Assembly: GCA_016710595.1 (NCBI GenBank)
Contig: JADJVM010000006.1
Coordinates: forward strand, 117,501 to 181,500
DNA: 64,000 nt
Direction of reading: 5' to 3'
Source of the DNA: Niastella sp.
GTDB taxonomy: Bacteria; Bacteroidota; Bacteroidia; Chitinophagales; Chitinophagaceae
This document shows, one piece after another, positions 9,713-18,222 of the stretch. A program made the position numbers and the translations under genes. Numbering within the stretch: the stretch's first letter is position 1; each line of letters begins with the position of its first letter. The notes under the pieces are model-generated. The model was not told the DNA's origin, ran no database searches, and worked only from the letters and a program-made list of their open reading frames with translations.

Positions 9713-10588
9713 ATGAGTATGCGCCAGCTGAAAATAACGAAATCTATCACCAACCGGGAAAGCCAAAGTTTGGAAAAATACCTCCAGGAAATAGGGCGGG
9801 TGGAATTAATTACTGCTGAAGAAGAAGTGGTGCTTGCAGGATTAATAAGAAAAGGCGACCAAAAAGCGCTCGACAGATTAACGAAAGCAAACCTCCGTTT
9901 TGTAGTTTCTGTAGCCAAACAATACCAAAACCAGGGCCTTACCTTACCCGATTTGATAAATGAAGGTAACCTTGGCCTCATAAAGGCAGCACAAAAATTT
10001 GATGAAACACGTGGGTTTAAATTTATTTCTTATGCTGTGTGGTGGATACGTCAAAGTATTTTACAGGCACTTGCAGAACAATCCAGGATTGTAAGGCTCC
10101 CTTTAAATAAAGTAGGCTTAACCAACCAAATAAGTAAGGCGTTTGCTAAATTAGAGCAGGAGTTTGAAAGAGAGCCCACGCCAGAAGAAATTTCTGATTT
10201 ATTAGGAATAGATGTAGAAGAAATTGCAGCCACTTTAAGAATAGCGGCCCGCCATGTAAGTATGGATCAGCCCATGGGTGATAGTGATGAAGGGACACTT
10301 GGGGATATGCTGATTAATCATAATATAGTGGATACAGATGATGCCCTGGCAGTAAAAGCTTCTTTACAAACTGAAATTGAACGTTCTTTAAATACATTAA
10401 CGCCACGGCAAAGAGAGGTACTGATGTGCTTTTTTGGATTGGGTATAGATCATCCTCTTAGTTTAGAGGATATTGGTAACCGTTATCATCTTACCCGGGA
10501 AAGGGTAAGACAAATAAAAGATAATGCGATAACGAAACTCAGGAGCGCTTCACAAAGTGCTTTGCTAAGAGGATACCTGGGCGCTTAG
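9713..10588 (+). CDS. rpoD: primary RNA polymerase sigma factor (RpoD/SigA type)
   Basis: This is the principal sigma subunit that directs RNA polymerase to housekeeping promoters. The 291-residue form lacks the long N-terminal region 1.1 and spacer of the E. coli protein, as is normal in Bacteroidota. Region 2 is evident (LRFVVSVAKQYQNQGLTLPD; GYKFISYAVWW-like KFISYAVWWIRQSI), region 3 follows (REPTPEEISDLLGID), and region 4.2 has the helix-turn-helix LTRERVRQIKDNAITKLRS. Several genes in this window carry the TAnnTTTG -7 element that this Bacteroidota sigma recognises. The 217-bp upstream region is very AT-rich. Confidence 0.95.
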   Translation: MSMRQLKITKSITNRESQSLEKYLQEIGRVELITAEEEVVLAGLIRKGDQKALDRLTKANLRFVVSVAKQYQNQGLTLPDLINEGNLGLIKAAQKFDETRGFKFISYAVWWIRQSILQALAEQSRIVRLPLNKVGLTNQISKAFAKLEQEFEREPTPEEISDLLGIDVEEIAATLRIAARHVSMDQPMGDSDEGTLGDMLINHNIVDTDDALAVKASLQTEIERSLNTLTPRQREVLMCFFGLGIDHPLSLEDIGNRYHLTRERVRQIKDNAITKLRSASQSALLRGYLGA

Positions 10589-10592
10589 GTTA

Positions 10593-11015
10593 TCATTTTT
10601 GTAAAAAACTTATAAACTCATTAGGAACCAGGGCAATTTTATGTTGGCCATGGTCGAAGCATCCAAAATCGGATATTGCTTTTGCCACTTCTGTATTTTC
10701 TTTATTAGTAACCTTATAGCATAATTGAAACCCGCTGTTTGAAATTTCACTAACAGCTATTTTTATTTTCAATGTATCCCCGTAAAATATTTCAGCTTTA
10801 TATTGTACTGAAATAGCAGCCATAATGATTCCGGGGCCGCCCACATTTAATTCACTGAAACCACCTGTTGCCAGCCATTGTACCCTTGCTTCATGCAATA
10901 AAGCAATTAAAGCGTCATTGCCTACATGATTCCCATAATTAAGATCAGTAATCCGAACAGGTAGGGTAACTTCAAAATTAAAATTTTCAGGTAATTTAAA
11001 TTTTATCCTTGCCAT
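10593..11015 (-). CDS. hot-dog fold acyl-CoA thioesterase family protein
   Basis: This 140-residue protein has the 4HBT/hot-dog pattern: strand LPVRITDLNYGNHVGNDALI, in which the DxxxxxHVxN arrangement is typical of 4-hydroxybenzoyl-CoA thioesterase-like enzymes. The long central helix ALIALLHEARVQWLA and strands with GPGIIMAAISVQYKAEI follow. Substrate is unknown. The start overlaps the 3' end of rdgB by 20 bp, so the two are translated from one message. It is convergent with rpoD, with 4 bp between stops. Confidence 0.8.
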   Translation of the reverse strand: MARIKFKLPENFNFEVTLPVRITDLNYGNHVGNDALIALLHEARVQWLATGGFSELNVGGPGIIMAAISVQYKAEIFYGDTLKIKIAVSEISNSGFQLCYKVTNKENTEVAKAISDFGCFDHGQHKIALVPNEFISFLQK

Positions 11016-11592
11016 GATGCTGGGTTAAAAAGTGAATAAGTTTTTCAATTGCTTTTTTTCGGTGGCTATATTTATTTTTTTCATCCATATCCATTTCTGC
11101 AAAAGTCTTTTCAGCCCCATCAGGAATAAAAACAGGATCGTATCCAAACCCATTCTCTCCTTTTGGCAGTTCAATTATTTTACCAGTACAAATACCTTCA
11201 AATAAATATTCTTTTTTATTAAAAATAAGAGAAATCACCGTACGGAAACGGGCATTTCTTTCGGCCTTACCCGTCATATAATTGAGTAATTTTTGAATAT
11301 TTTTTTTACTGTCTGCTTCCTCACCTGCATACCTTGCACTTTTAACTCCCGGTTGGCCATGTAAGGCATCTACTTCAAGCCCGGTATCTTCACTAAAGCA
11401 ATCTTTACCCGTAAGCGCATGAATAACGGTAGATTTTTCTCTTGCATTTTCTTCCAGGCTACTATAAGGCTCAGGAATATCTTTATTGATACCTGCTTCT
11501 TTTAAAGAAGTAATGGTGAAGATATTTTTTAACACTGACCTTACTTCTTCTACTTTATGATGATTGTTGGTTGCGAAAATGAGCGTTTGCAT
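10996..11592 (-). CDS. rdgB: XTP/dITP diphosphatase (RdgB/HAM1 family)
   Basis: The enzyme hydrolyses non-canonical purine nucleoside triphosphates (ITP, XTP) to monophosphates and keeps them out of DNA and RNA. The 198-residue length fits. Motifs are the N-terminal FATNNHHKVEEVRSVL, the catalytic SEDTGLEVDALHGQPGVKSA with ARYAGEE, and the C-terminal GFGYDPVFIPDGAEKTFAEM followed by SHRKKAIEKL. It is the middle gene of a three-gene minus-strand unit: unknown gene, rdgB, thioesterase. Confidence 0.95.
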   Translation of the reverse strand: MQTLIFATNNHHKVEEVRSVLKNIFTITSLKEAGINKDIPEPYSSLEENAREKSTVIHALTGKDCFSEDTGLEVDALHGQPGVKSARYAGEEADSKKNIQKLLNYMTGKAERNARFRTVISLIFNKKEYLFEGICTGKIIELPKGENGFGYDPVFIPDGAEKTFAEMDMDEKNKYSHRKKAIEKLIHFLTQHHGKDKI

Positions 11593-11593
11593 A

Positions 11594-12082
11594 TTATACT
11601 TTAAAAATCGTTTTCAAGCAGGGCCAAAGTTTTTTCTTTTCTTCCTTATTATTGGCTAATTCTTGTACTGAACAGGATATTAAATAAATTTGATTGTTAT
11701 AATGCTGCACCTGGTAGTTTGGAATTTTTATTGGCAATTCAATGTCCGAAGCAGCAACACCCATACACAAAACAACAGCCGGCGAAAAATATTTATTTAA
11801 TAATTGATAGCCCCGCTCTTTCAATGAACAAATATTTACAATGGCTACATCTGCCAGGCTCAGGACACAGGCATTTAAAATTTCTGTAAGTTTTACTAAA
11901 TCATCGTCAGGCAAATAAGCAAACCCGGGTTCATGTACCAATATGAGAATTTGTTTCTCATTTTTTCCCAAATAAGGAATAGGGATTGTATCATTTTGAT
12001 TAATAATATCCATATCAATCAATGAATTACTATACAATTGTTGAACTAAAGCAGGCGTTAATTGAATATCATTTAAACCCAT
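11594..12082 (-). CDS. unknown cytoplasmic protein, first gene of the rdgB unit
   Basis: The 162-residue product from the ATG at 12082 (MGLNDIQLTPALVQQLYSN) has no signal peptide. A Rossmann-like alternation is visible (KQILILVHEPGFAYLPDDD; VAIVNICSL; PAVVLCMGVAASDIELP), reminiscent of the psi subunit-like or uracil-DNA-glycosylase-like folds, but I cannot assign a family. It lies one base before rdgB. The longer frame to 12124 overlaps the ilvE leader and its extra codons are not needed. Its start is divergent from ilvE with about 50 bp between. Confidence 0.6.
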   Translation of the reverse strand: MGLNDIQLTPALVQQLYSNSLIDMDIINQNDTIPIPYLGKNEKQILILVHEPGFAYLPDDDLVKLTEILNACVLSLADVAIVNICSLKERGYQLLNKYFSPAVVLCMGVAASDIELPIKIPNYQVQHYNNQIYLISCSVQELANNKEEKKKLWPCLKTIFKV

Positions 12083-12135
12083 AATTGTTTCGGTGTTGCA
12101 GCGGTTTTTTGTACTTTTGTACAAATTTAACGATT

Positions 12136-13203
12136 ATGATTGCAGCTGCCGATTTTAACATTACAAAAGTGGAGCGAAGTAAGCTTCACGATATTAATTT
12201 GGAAAATATTCCATTTGGGAAATATTTTACCGATCACATGCTTGAGGTAGATTATGAAGACGGAGAATGGAAGACGGTTGAAATAAAACCTTATCAACCT
12301 TTATTATTAGAGCCCTCATTGGCTGCGCTACATTATGGACAAGCCATTTTTGAGGGTATCAAGGCTTATAAGAACCCTGAAGGAAAGCCCTATATTTTCC
12401 GGCCGAAAGATAATTTTCACAGGTTTAATATTTCTGCAGAAAGAATGCAGATGCCACAAGTACCAGAAGAAATTTTTATGGAAGGGTTACGGGTACTTAT
12501 AAACCTTGATAAAAACTGGATACCACAAAAAGAAGATCATTCCTTGTACATAAGGCCATTTATGTTTAGCACTGATACTTCCATTGGTGTAAAACCCAGT
12601 GAAAAGTATAAGTTCATGATCATATTAAGCCCAACGGGCCCGTATTATAATACCCCGATGCGTATCTATGTAGAAGAAAAATATGTACGTGCCGTAGCGG
12701 GCGGTGTGGGATATGCCAAAGCTGCCGGCAATTACGGCGCTTCTATGTATGCAACTGCACAGGCTAAAAAGAAGGGTTACGACCAGGTATTATGGACCGA
12801 TGCGTTTGAACATAAATATGTACAGGAGTGTGGCACCATGAATGTATTTTTTATCATTGGAAATACAGCTATTACGCCCCGTTTAGATACCGGAACCATT
12901 CTTGCCGGGGTAACCCGTGATAGTGCAATGAAAGTATTACAGGATATGGGATATGAGGTAAAAGAAAAAGACCTATCAATTGATGATATTATAGATGCTT
13001 ACAAAGCAGGATTGTTGTATGAAGTATTTGGCACGGGCACTGCAGCCACTATTTCATTGATTAAAGAATTAAAATACAAAGACTTTGTAATGGAATTTGA
13101 TGTAGAAAAATGGAAAACAGCCCCTGAATTAAAAAAACGCATAGATAATATCCGGTATGGAAAAACAGCCGATACACATGGCTGGATGTTCCCGGTACAA
13201 TAA
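12136..13203 (+). CDS. ilvE: branched-chain amino acid aminotransferase
   Basis: IlvE is a PLP enzyme that carries out the last step of Leu, Ile and Val synthesis and their first degradation step. The 355-residue protein from the ATG at 12136 (MIAAADFNITKVE) has the fold-type IV features: ALHYGQAIFEGIKAY near the N-terminus and GVGYAKAAGNYGASM with the PLP-binding lysine. It also has the QECGTMNVFFIIG loop and GTGTAATISLI near the end. The length fits the class II (eukaryote/Bacteroidota-like) BCAT. An upstream ATG at 12085 is rejected because it lies inside the divergent promoter area. A clear terminator follows. Confidence 0.93.
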   Translation: MIAAADFNITKVERSKLHDINLENIPFGKYFTDHMLEVDYEDGEWKTVEIKPYQPLLLEPSLAALHYGQAIFEGIKAYKNPEGKPYIFRPKDNFHRFNISAERMQMPQVPEEIFMEGLRVLINLDKNWIPQKEDHSLYIRPFMFSTDTSIGVKPSEKYKFMIILSPTGPYYNTPMRIYVEEKYVRAVAGGVGYAKAAGNYGASMYATAQAKKKGYDQVLWTDAFEHKYVQECGTMNVFFIIGNTAITPRLDTGTILAGVTRDSAMKVLQDMGYEVKEKDLSIDDIIDAYKAGLLYEVFGTGTAATISLIKELKYKDFVMEFDVEKWKTAPELKKRIDNIRYGKTADTHGWMFPVQ

Positions 13204-13223
13204 TCAAATTTAAAATGCTTCAA

Positions 13224-13256
13224 AGGCGGCTCCTTTTTGAGCCGCTTTTTATTTTT
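13224..13256 (+). terminator. intrinsic terminator after ilvE
   Basis: The stem GCGGCTC (13226-13232) pairs with GAGCCGC (13239-13245) over a CTTTTT loop and is followed by a T-rich run. Confidence 0.9.
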
Positions 13257-13352
13257 GGATGTTAATATGATACAAAACAGGCTAAGTGAAGCTGAGAAAG
13301 GGATAATTTGAGAAATTTGTTTGAAAATATAGAGATTTTTCACTTTTTAGTT

Positions 13353-13382
13353 TTGGCAATTTAAATTGTTCCCTTACCTTTG
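13353..13382 (+). promoter_or_regulatory. Bacteroidota-type promoter of rpsL-rpsG
   Basis: A TTG at 13353-13355 is followed, 19 bp later, by TACCTTTG at 13375-13382, matching the Bacteroidota TTG / TAnnTTTG consensus. The expected transcript starts about 7 bp further on, leaving a short leader before the rpsL ATG at 13407. Confidence 0.75.
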
Positions 13383-13406
13383 CCGTCCGAAAAAAAAGGT
13401 TATTAA

Positions 13407-13781
13407 ATGCCCACTATTCAACAATTAGTAAGAAAAGGTAGAGAAATTATAAAGGCAAAGAGCAAATCCAGGGCACTGGATAGTTGCCCTCAACGCCGTG
13501 GAGTATGTACCCGTGTATATACAACAACTCCTAAAAAGCCAAACTCAGCTTTACGTAAGGTAGCCAAAGTGCGCCTTACCAATAAAATTGAAGTAATTGC
13601 TTATATTCCGGGTGAAGGGCATAATTTACAAGAACATAGTATCGTTTTGATCCGTGGCGGAAGGGTAAAAGATTTACCAGGTGTACGTTACCACATTGTA
13701 AGGGGTAGCTTAGATACAGCCGGAGTAAAAGACCGTAAACAAAGCCGTAGTAAATACGGAACAAAAAAAGCAAAAAAATAA
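13407..13781 (+). CDS. rpsL: 30S ribosomal protein S12
   Basis: S12 sits at the decoding centre and checks codon-anticodon pairing. The 124-residue protein shows MPTIQQLVRKGRE, LDSCPQRRGVCTRVYTTTPK, KPNSALRKVAKVRLTN and VKDLPGVRYHIVRGSLD. The streptomycin-site lysines of the TPKKPNSALRK segment are wild type. It is first gene of a two-gene str unit with rpsG, 49 bp apart. Confidence 0.98.
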   Translation: MPTIQQLVRKGREIIKAKSKSRALDSCPQRRGVCTRVYTTTPKKPNSALRKVAKVRLTNKIEVIAYIPGEGHNLQEHSIVLIRGGRVKDLPGVRYHIVRGSLDTAGVKDRKQSRSKYGTKKAKK

Positions 13782-13830
13782 TTTAAAAGGATAACGTACT
13801 CAAGCAGTACGATTTACTAAAATCAATACA

Positions 13831-14298
13831 ATGCGTAAAGCACAAGCCAAGAAACTCCCTTTAGCACCAGATCCTAAGTTCAACGATAAACTGGTGACTC
13901 GTTTTGTAAACAATTTAATGTGGGAAGGTAAAAAAAGTGGCGCTTACCAAATTTTTTATGACGCTTTAGATAAAGTTTCTAAAATTGCCGGTGAAGACGG
14001 ATATGAAGTGTGGAAAAAAGCCCTTGCCAATATTACACCTGCTGTGGAAGTAAGAAGCCGCCGTATTGGTGGTGCTACTTTTCAAATTCCGGCAGAAGTT
14101 CGCCCGGACAGGAAATTGTCGTTAAGTATTAAATGGATGGTTCGCTATAGCCGGGAAAGAAACGGGCGCAGCATGGCTGATAAATTGGCCAATGAAATAG
14201 TAGCCGCCAGTAAAGGTGAAGGTGCTTCTTATAAGAAAAAAGAAGATACCCATCGTATGGCTGAAGCCAATAAAGCTTTCGCTCATTTTAGGATCTAA
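13831..14298 (+). CDS. rpsG: 30S ribosomal protein S7
   Basis: S7 nucleates assembly of the 30S head. The 155-residue protein contains the family motifs DPKFNDKLVTRFVNNLMWEG, NITPAVEVRSRRIGGATFQI, PRRxx-like PAEVRPDRKLSLSIKWMVR and the C-terminal KKKEDTHRMAEANKAFAHFR. It is followed directly by a terminator rather than by fusA and rpsJ, which usually complete this operon. Confidence 0.98.
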   Translation: MRKAQAKKLPLAPDPKFNDKLVTRFVNNLMWEGKKSGAYQIFYDALDKVSKIAGEDGYEVWKKALANITPAVEVRSRRIGGATFQIPAEVRPDRKLSLSIKWMVRYSRERNGRSMADKLANEIVAASKGEGASYKKKEDTHRMAEANKAFAHFRI

Positions 14299-14322
14299 GT
14301 ATCAAAATACAATAAATAATTT

Positions 14323-14349
14323 ACCCGGCTTTTGCCGGGTATTTTTTTG
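14323..14349 (+). terminator. intrinsic terminator after rpsG
   Basis: ACCCGGC (14323-14329) pairs with GCCGGGT (14334-14340) over a TTTT loop, followed by a T7 run. It closes the rpsL-rpsG unit. Confidence 0.92.
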
Positions 14350-14379
14350 TTTTTTATTCAATACATGTAAATTCTAAAA

Positions 14380-14868
14380 CTACATGCCATACATGGCCGG
14401 GTTTAGGGCCCGTGGGCTCCACATTTCTAAAAAAGCCTGTACTTTTAATTTATCATAACTGTTTTTGCCATCTTCTAAATATTCACTGTTTTGGGTATGG
14501 ATACGCTCACCATTTTCATTTAAAATAATAAACGAGGGGAAACCAAACCTCTGGGGAAAACCGAGTTTTTCGAATACTTCGGGGTTTTTATTTTCTTTGC
14601 TATAATTTAAATGATACCAAATAAAAGCGCTATTTATTACAGAATCTATTTGTGGATCTGCCTTAGCAAAACGGGCAAACTCAATACACCATTTACACCA
14701 ATTGCCTCCTGCTTGTATCAATACAAATTTATGCTGGTCTTTGGCCTGTTTTACTGCCATTGCAATATCATTTGTTGCATTGGCATCCGGGTGATATAAA
14801 GTTGACTTTTCCTGGGCAATTACATGTATGCTGAGCAGTACCAATACAGAGAACAATAATTTTTTCAT
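14380..14868 (-). CDS. thioredoxin-like secreted protein
   Basis: This 162-residue protein has a signal peptide (MKKLLFSVLVLLSIHVIAQ) and a thioredoxin fold. The redox motif is WCKWC (Cys58, Cys61) after VLIQAGGNW, and the cis-proline region is RFGFPSFIILNENGE. It probably works as a periplasmic thiol-disulfide reductant, like DUF255/DsbD-gamma-like proteins. It lies 14 bp downstream of lysA on the same strand and may be co-transcribed. The CKWC active site is unusual compared with CGPC or CPHC. Confidence 0.82.
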   Translation of the reverse strand: MKKLLFSVLVLLSIHVIAQEKSTLYHPDANATNDIAMAVKQAKDQHKFVLIQAGGNWCKWCIEFARFAKADPQIDSVINSAFIWYHLNYSKENKNPEVFEKLGFPQRFGFPSFIILNENGERIHTQNSEYLEDGKNSYDKLKVQAFLEMWSPRALNPAMYGM

Positions 14869-14882
14869 CCTGTTTTAATTTT

Positions 14883-16091
14883 TTAGTCAATAATCTGATT
14901 CCGTAATAAATCATCAAATTCATCCCGCCTGCGAATGAGTTTTGGCTTTCCATCCTGCATCAACACTTCTGCCGGTTTTAGCCTGGCATTAAAGTTAGAT
15001 GACATTTCGAAACCATACGCACCTGCATTAAAAAATACCAAAAAATCACCTTCTTTTATTTCAGGTAAGGTACGGTCCCATGCAAAAGTGTCTGTTTCGC
15101 AGATATAACCTACTACGGTGTAAATACGGGGCGTTCCATGCGGGTTACTAATGTTTTCTATATGGTGATAGGCTTCATACATCATGGGCCTGATGAGATG
15201 ATTAAAGCCGCTGTTTACACCAGCAAAAACAGTGGCCGGCGTTTGTTTTACAATATTTGCTTTTACAATAAAATATCCTGCCTGGCTCACTAAATATTTT
15301 CCGGGCTCAAACCATACCTGTAATTTTTTACCCGATTTTTTTTCAAAATTATCTATTGCCTGTTTCAAGTTTACGCCAAGTTCATCCACATCTGTTTCAT
15401 AATCTCCCATTTGGTATGGCACTTTGAACCCACTGCCCAAATCAATAAACTCAAGCGCAGGAAATTGTTCGGCCATGTCTAACATTACATTCAATCCCAT
15501 TAAGAACACATTGATGTCTTTTATTTCGCTACCGGTATGCATGTGTATGCCATTTACATGGAGGCCTGTAGATTTTACCACCCGCTCAATATGCCGCATT
15601 TGGTGAATGGAAATGCCAAACTTGCTATCTACATGGCCTGTGGAAATTTTAAAATTTCCACCTGCCATGATGTGAGGGTTTAGCCGGATACATACAGGGT
15701 AACCTGATCCGAACTTATTGCCAAATTGTTCCAGCAAAGAAATATTATCAATATTAATGTGTACGCCCAGTTCTTTGGCAGCTAAAATTTCGGCAAAGTC
15801 AACACAGTTTGGTGTAAATAAAATATGATCTGCAGTAAACCCTGCCAGCAAGCCAAGTTTCACTTCATTAATACTCACACAATCTAACCCGGCCCCAAGG
15901 CTGCGTATATATTTAAGGATATTGATATTGGTAAGTGCTTTACAAGCATAAAATATCCTGGAGTTTAAATTAGAAAAAGCATGTGTTAGCTTTTCGTATT
16001 GTTCTTTCATTTTTTCTGCATGGTAAACATATACCGGGGTGCCAAACTCTTTGGCAATATTTATTAATTCTGCTGCAGTTAAATTTTCCAT
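14883..16091 (-). CDS. lysA: diaminopimelate decarboxylase
   Basis: LysA makes L-lysine from meso-diaminopimelate, the last step of the pathway; lysC (aspartokinase) is also in this window. From the ATG at 16091 (MENLTAAELINIAKEFGTP) the protein has 402 residues. The PLP lysine is in RIFYACKALTN (Lys51), and HMHTGSEI and IDLGSGFKVPY mark the barrel, the latter in place of the usual GGG motif. The active-site cysteine lies in the C-terminal CETDTFAWD segment. ATGs at 16097 and 16139 are alternative starts; the family N-terminus favours 16091 or 16097. Confidence 0.93.
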   Translation of the reverse strand: MENLTAAELINIAKEFGTPVYVYHAEKMKEQYEKLTHAFSNLNSRIFYACKALTNINILKYIRSLGAGLDCVSINEVKLGLLAGFTADHILFTPNCVDFAEILAAKELGVHINIDNISLLEQFGNKFGSGYPVCIRLNPHIMAGGNFKISTGHVDSKFGISIHQMRHIERVVKSTGLHVNGIHMHTGSEIKDINVFLMGLNVMLDMAEQFPALEFIDLGSGFKVPYQMGDYETDVDELGVNLKQAIDNFEKKSGKKLQVWFEPGKYLVSQAGYFIVKANIVKQTPATVFAGVNSGFNHLIRPMMYEAYHHIENISNPHGTPRIYTVVGYICETDTFAWDRTLPEIKEGDFLVFFNAGAYGFEMSSNFNARLKPAEVLMQDGKPKLIRRRDEFDDLLRNQIID

Positions 16092-16171
16092 ATTCATTCT
16101 TTGTGAGTAAATGCAAAAATAAAGGCATTGATCTTTCAATGCCGGGAATATTAATTAGGATAATAAAAAAG

Positions 16172-16888
16172 TTATGCCTCTTCCTGCTCCGGCTCTGCTG
16201 GTTGGTTTGGCTCCTCGTTATTTTGTGCTGATGTATTTTTTATTTCCTCATTCCCGGTGATGCCGTTTGGTTCATTCTCCTGCCCCTCATTTTCATCTTG
16301 CGTAAGTATATCTTTCAAGGCTGTGGCCTTTTCATATTCTTCCATCAGCACTTCATTTATTTTGGGCAATTCTTCGGCGCTATTGATACCAAAATAATCC
16401 ATAAAAGAACGTGATGTAGCATAGATGAGTGGTTTTCCTACTGCATCTTCATTTCTGCCACTGATAATAACGAGATCTTTTTCTAATAATTTTTGTACGG
16501 CATAATCGCAATTCACACCCCTGATACTTTCAATCTGGCTTTTGGTTACGGGTTGTTTATAAGCAATAATGGCCAGTGTTTCAAGGGCCGCTATAGACAG
16601 TTTCTTTATAAATTTATCTCCATTAAGCAGGGCCACAGTTTTATGGTAAGCCGGCTTGGTTAAAAATTGCCAGCCACCTCCGCTTTGTTTCAGTTCAAAA
16701 GCATAAAATTCAGAAGCATATTTTTCCCTGATGCCTTCAATAGCCGCTTCTACCTGGGCAGGTTCTGCACGGTCTTCAATAAAACCCAATGCATTATTCA
16801 CCAGTTCGGTAACTTCTAATGCCGTAAGTGGCTTATCACTGGCGAAAACCAGGGCCTCAATATGTGGAATAATTTCAGAAATTTCCAT
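16172..16888 (-). CDS. scpB: segregation and condensation protein B
   Basis: ScpB is the winged-helix subunit of the Smc-ScpAB condensin. From the ATG at 16888 (MEISEIIPHIEALVFASDK) it has 238 residues. The first 185 contain the two winged helices with LAIIAYKQPVTKSQIESIRG and the AVQKLLEKDLVIISGR hairpin. The C-terminal 50 residues are an acidic Glu/Asn/Pro-rich tail (EPNQPAEPEQEE) beyond the usual domain. scpA is not adjacent. It lies 34 bp after atpG on the same strand. The longest frame (to 16948) would overlap atpG and is not favoured. Confidence 0.9.
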   Translation of the reverse strand: MEISEIIPHIEALVFASDKPLTALEVTELVNNALGFIEDRAEPAQVEAAIEGIREKYASEFYAFELKQSGGGWQFLTKPAYHKTVALLNGDKFIKKLSIAALETLAIIAYKQPVTKSQIESIRGVNCDYAVQKLLEKDLVIISGRNEDAVGKPLIYATSRSFMDYFGINSAEELPKINEVLMEEYEKATALKDILTQDENEGQENEPNGITGNEEIKNTSAQNNEEPNQPAEPEQEEA

Positions 16889-16922
16889 AATAATATTAAT
16901 GGTAGCGAAACGGTTACCCGGT

Positions 16923-17804
16923 TTATCCCTGTAGTGCAGCAGCGCCACTCACAATTTCAGTAAGTTCGGTTGTGATAGCTGCCTGCCTTGCCCTGTTGTA
17001 ACTTATTTTTAATGTTTTTAATAACTCATTGGCATTCTCACTAGCCTTATCCATTGCGGTCATACGGGCGCCATGTTCACTTGCATTGGCATCTAATACC
17101 GCCTTATACAACTGGGTATTTAAAATTTTAGGCATCAATTCTGCAATCAATATTTCTTTGTCTGGTTCAAAAATAAAATCTGATTTTTTTGATCCTTGCT
17201 TTATTTCAGCCTTGGGAACGGGTAAAAATCGTTCAATAGCAAATCGTTGGGTAGCTGCATTCTTAAATTCACTATACACCATTTCCACTGCATCATACTT
17301 GCCGCTTGCAAATGCGTCCATAGCATATTGTGCTGCCACTTGTACTCTTTCGAAACTTAAGTCCTGGAAAATATCCCAATAATTATTTACCATATTGAAA
17401 CCCGCCTTGGTAAAGCTTTCATACCCTTTTTTACCAATGGGTAATATATGCACATTTCCTGCTGCAAACTGCGTAGCGAATTTATCTTGCAAGAGCGACT
17501 TCGCTAATTTTATCAGGTTACTATTATAGCCGCCACAAAGCCCACGGTCGCTGGTAACTACAATAATCAGCGCTTTTTGTACAGGCCTTTCAGTAGCCAG
17601 GCTTAGCGCAATATTACCATCTGCATTGCTAATAATATTGCTTAGCATTTCCTGTAATTTTTGAGCGTATGGGCGCATTTGAGTAATGGCATCCTGGGCA
17701 CGGCGTAGCTTAGCTGCACTCACCATCTTCATGGCCTTGGTAATTTGCTGGGTACTCTGTACACTTTTAATCCGGTTCCTAACCTCTTTTAATGCACCAC
17801 TCAT
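16923..17804 (-). CDS. atpG: ATP synthase F1 gamma subunit
   Basis: The gamma subunit is the rotating central stalk of F1. The 293-residue protein has the terminal coiled-coil helices: N-terminal MSGALKEVRNRIKSVQSTQQ with ITKAMKMVSAAKLRRAQ, and C-terminal RARQAAITTELTEIVSGAAA. The SDRGLCGGYN motif is present. In most bacteria atpG follows atpA; here the upstream neighbour is divergent secA, so atpG is separated from the rest of the ATP synthase genes and has its own promoter. scpB and lysA lie downstream on the same strand. Confidence 0.96.
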   Translation of the reverse strand: MSGALKEVRNRIKSVQSTQQITKAMKMVSAAKLRRAQDAITQMRPYAQKLQEMLSNIISNADGNIALSLATERPVQKALIIVVTSDRGLCGGYNSNLIKLAKSLLQDKFATQFAAGNVHILPIGKKGYESFTKAGFNMVNNYWDIFQDLSFERVQVAAQYAMDAFASGKYDAVEMVYSEFKNAATQRFAIERFLPVPKAEIKQGSKKSDFIFEPDKEILIAELMPKILNTQLYKAVLDANASEHGARMTAMDKASENANELLKTLKISYNRARQAAITTELTEIVSGAAALQG

Positions 17805-17869
17805 GGTAGTTTTTTATTTATTTGATAGGAAATTAAAGATCACCCCTAATTCCTGCTTTTTTAGAGCGG

Positions 17870-17899
17870 CAAAGGTAGGGCAAATGGATTAAAAATCAA
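17870..17899 (-). promoter_or_regulatory. Bacteroidota-type promoter of atpG
   Basis: On the minus strand TTG at 17899-17897 is followed, after 19 bp, by TACCTTTG at 17877-17870. Both elements and the spacing match the consensus. Transcription would begin about 60 bp before the atpG ATG. Confidence 0.7.
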
Positions 17900-18100
17900 G
17901 CATTGGGCTATACAGTACCATCGTAAATTTTAATATTTTTTCAACGAATAATCCCCGTTTTTTTTGGTTATATATTTTCAAATTGTTCACAAACCCAATA
18001 AATAGATCGGTATTTTCCTGTTTGGAGAAAGGGAACATGGAATAAGCGCTTTATTTTTCAATTTAACAGCAGCATCCACCCTGTTTTAACAGATAAAAAC

Positions 18101-18108
18101 TAACTTTG
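18101..18108 (+). promoter_or_regulatory. secA: candidate -7 element of secA
   Basis: TAACTTTG matches the TAnnTTTG consensus. The -33 TTG is missing at the expected spacing, so the promoter is weaker or differently controlled than those of rpsL and atpG. The secA ATG lies 115 bp downstream. Confidence 0.45.
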
Positions 18109-18222
18109 CCCCCCAATTTATAATGACCCATTTTCTGTCAATATGGCGATGGTTGCAGAATAGCACCATATTTGACTTAAAAAATAACGCTCGACAAAAA
18201 AATATATTAATTATTTCAATTT

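Larger units (their letters stand above)
17805..18222. other. 418-bp divergent intergenic region between atpG and secA
   Basis: The region holds the atpG promoter (17870-17899) and a TAACTTTG -7 element at 18101-18108 for secA. There is no good TTG at -33 before the latter. A secA transcript starting near 18115 would have a leader of about 105 nt. No frame worth calling was seen. Confidence 0.7.
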
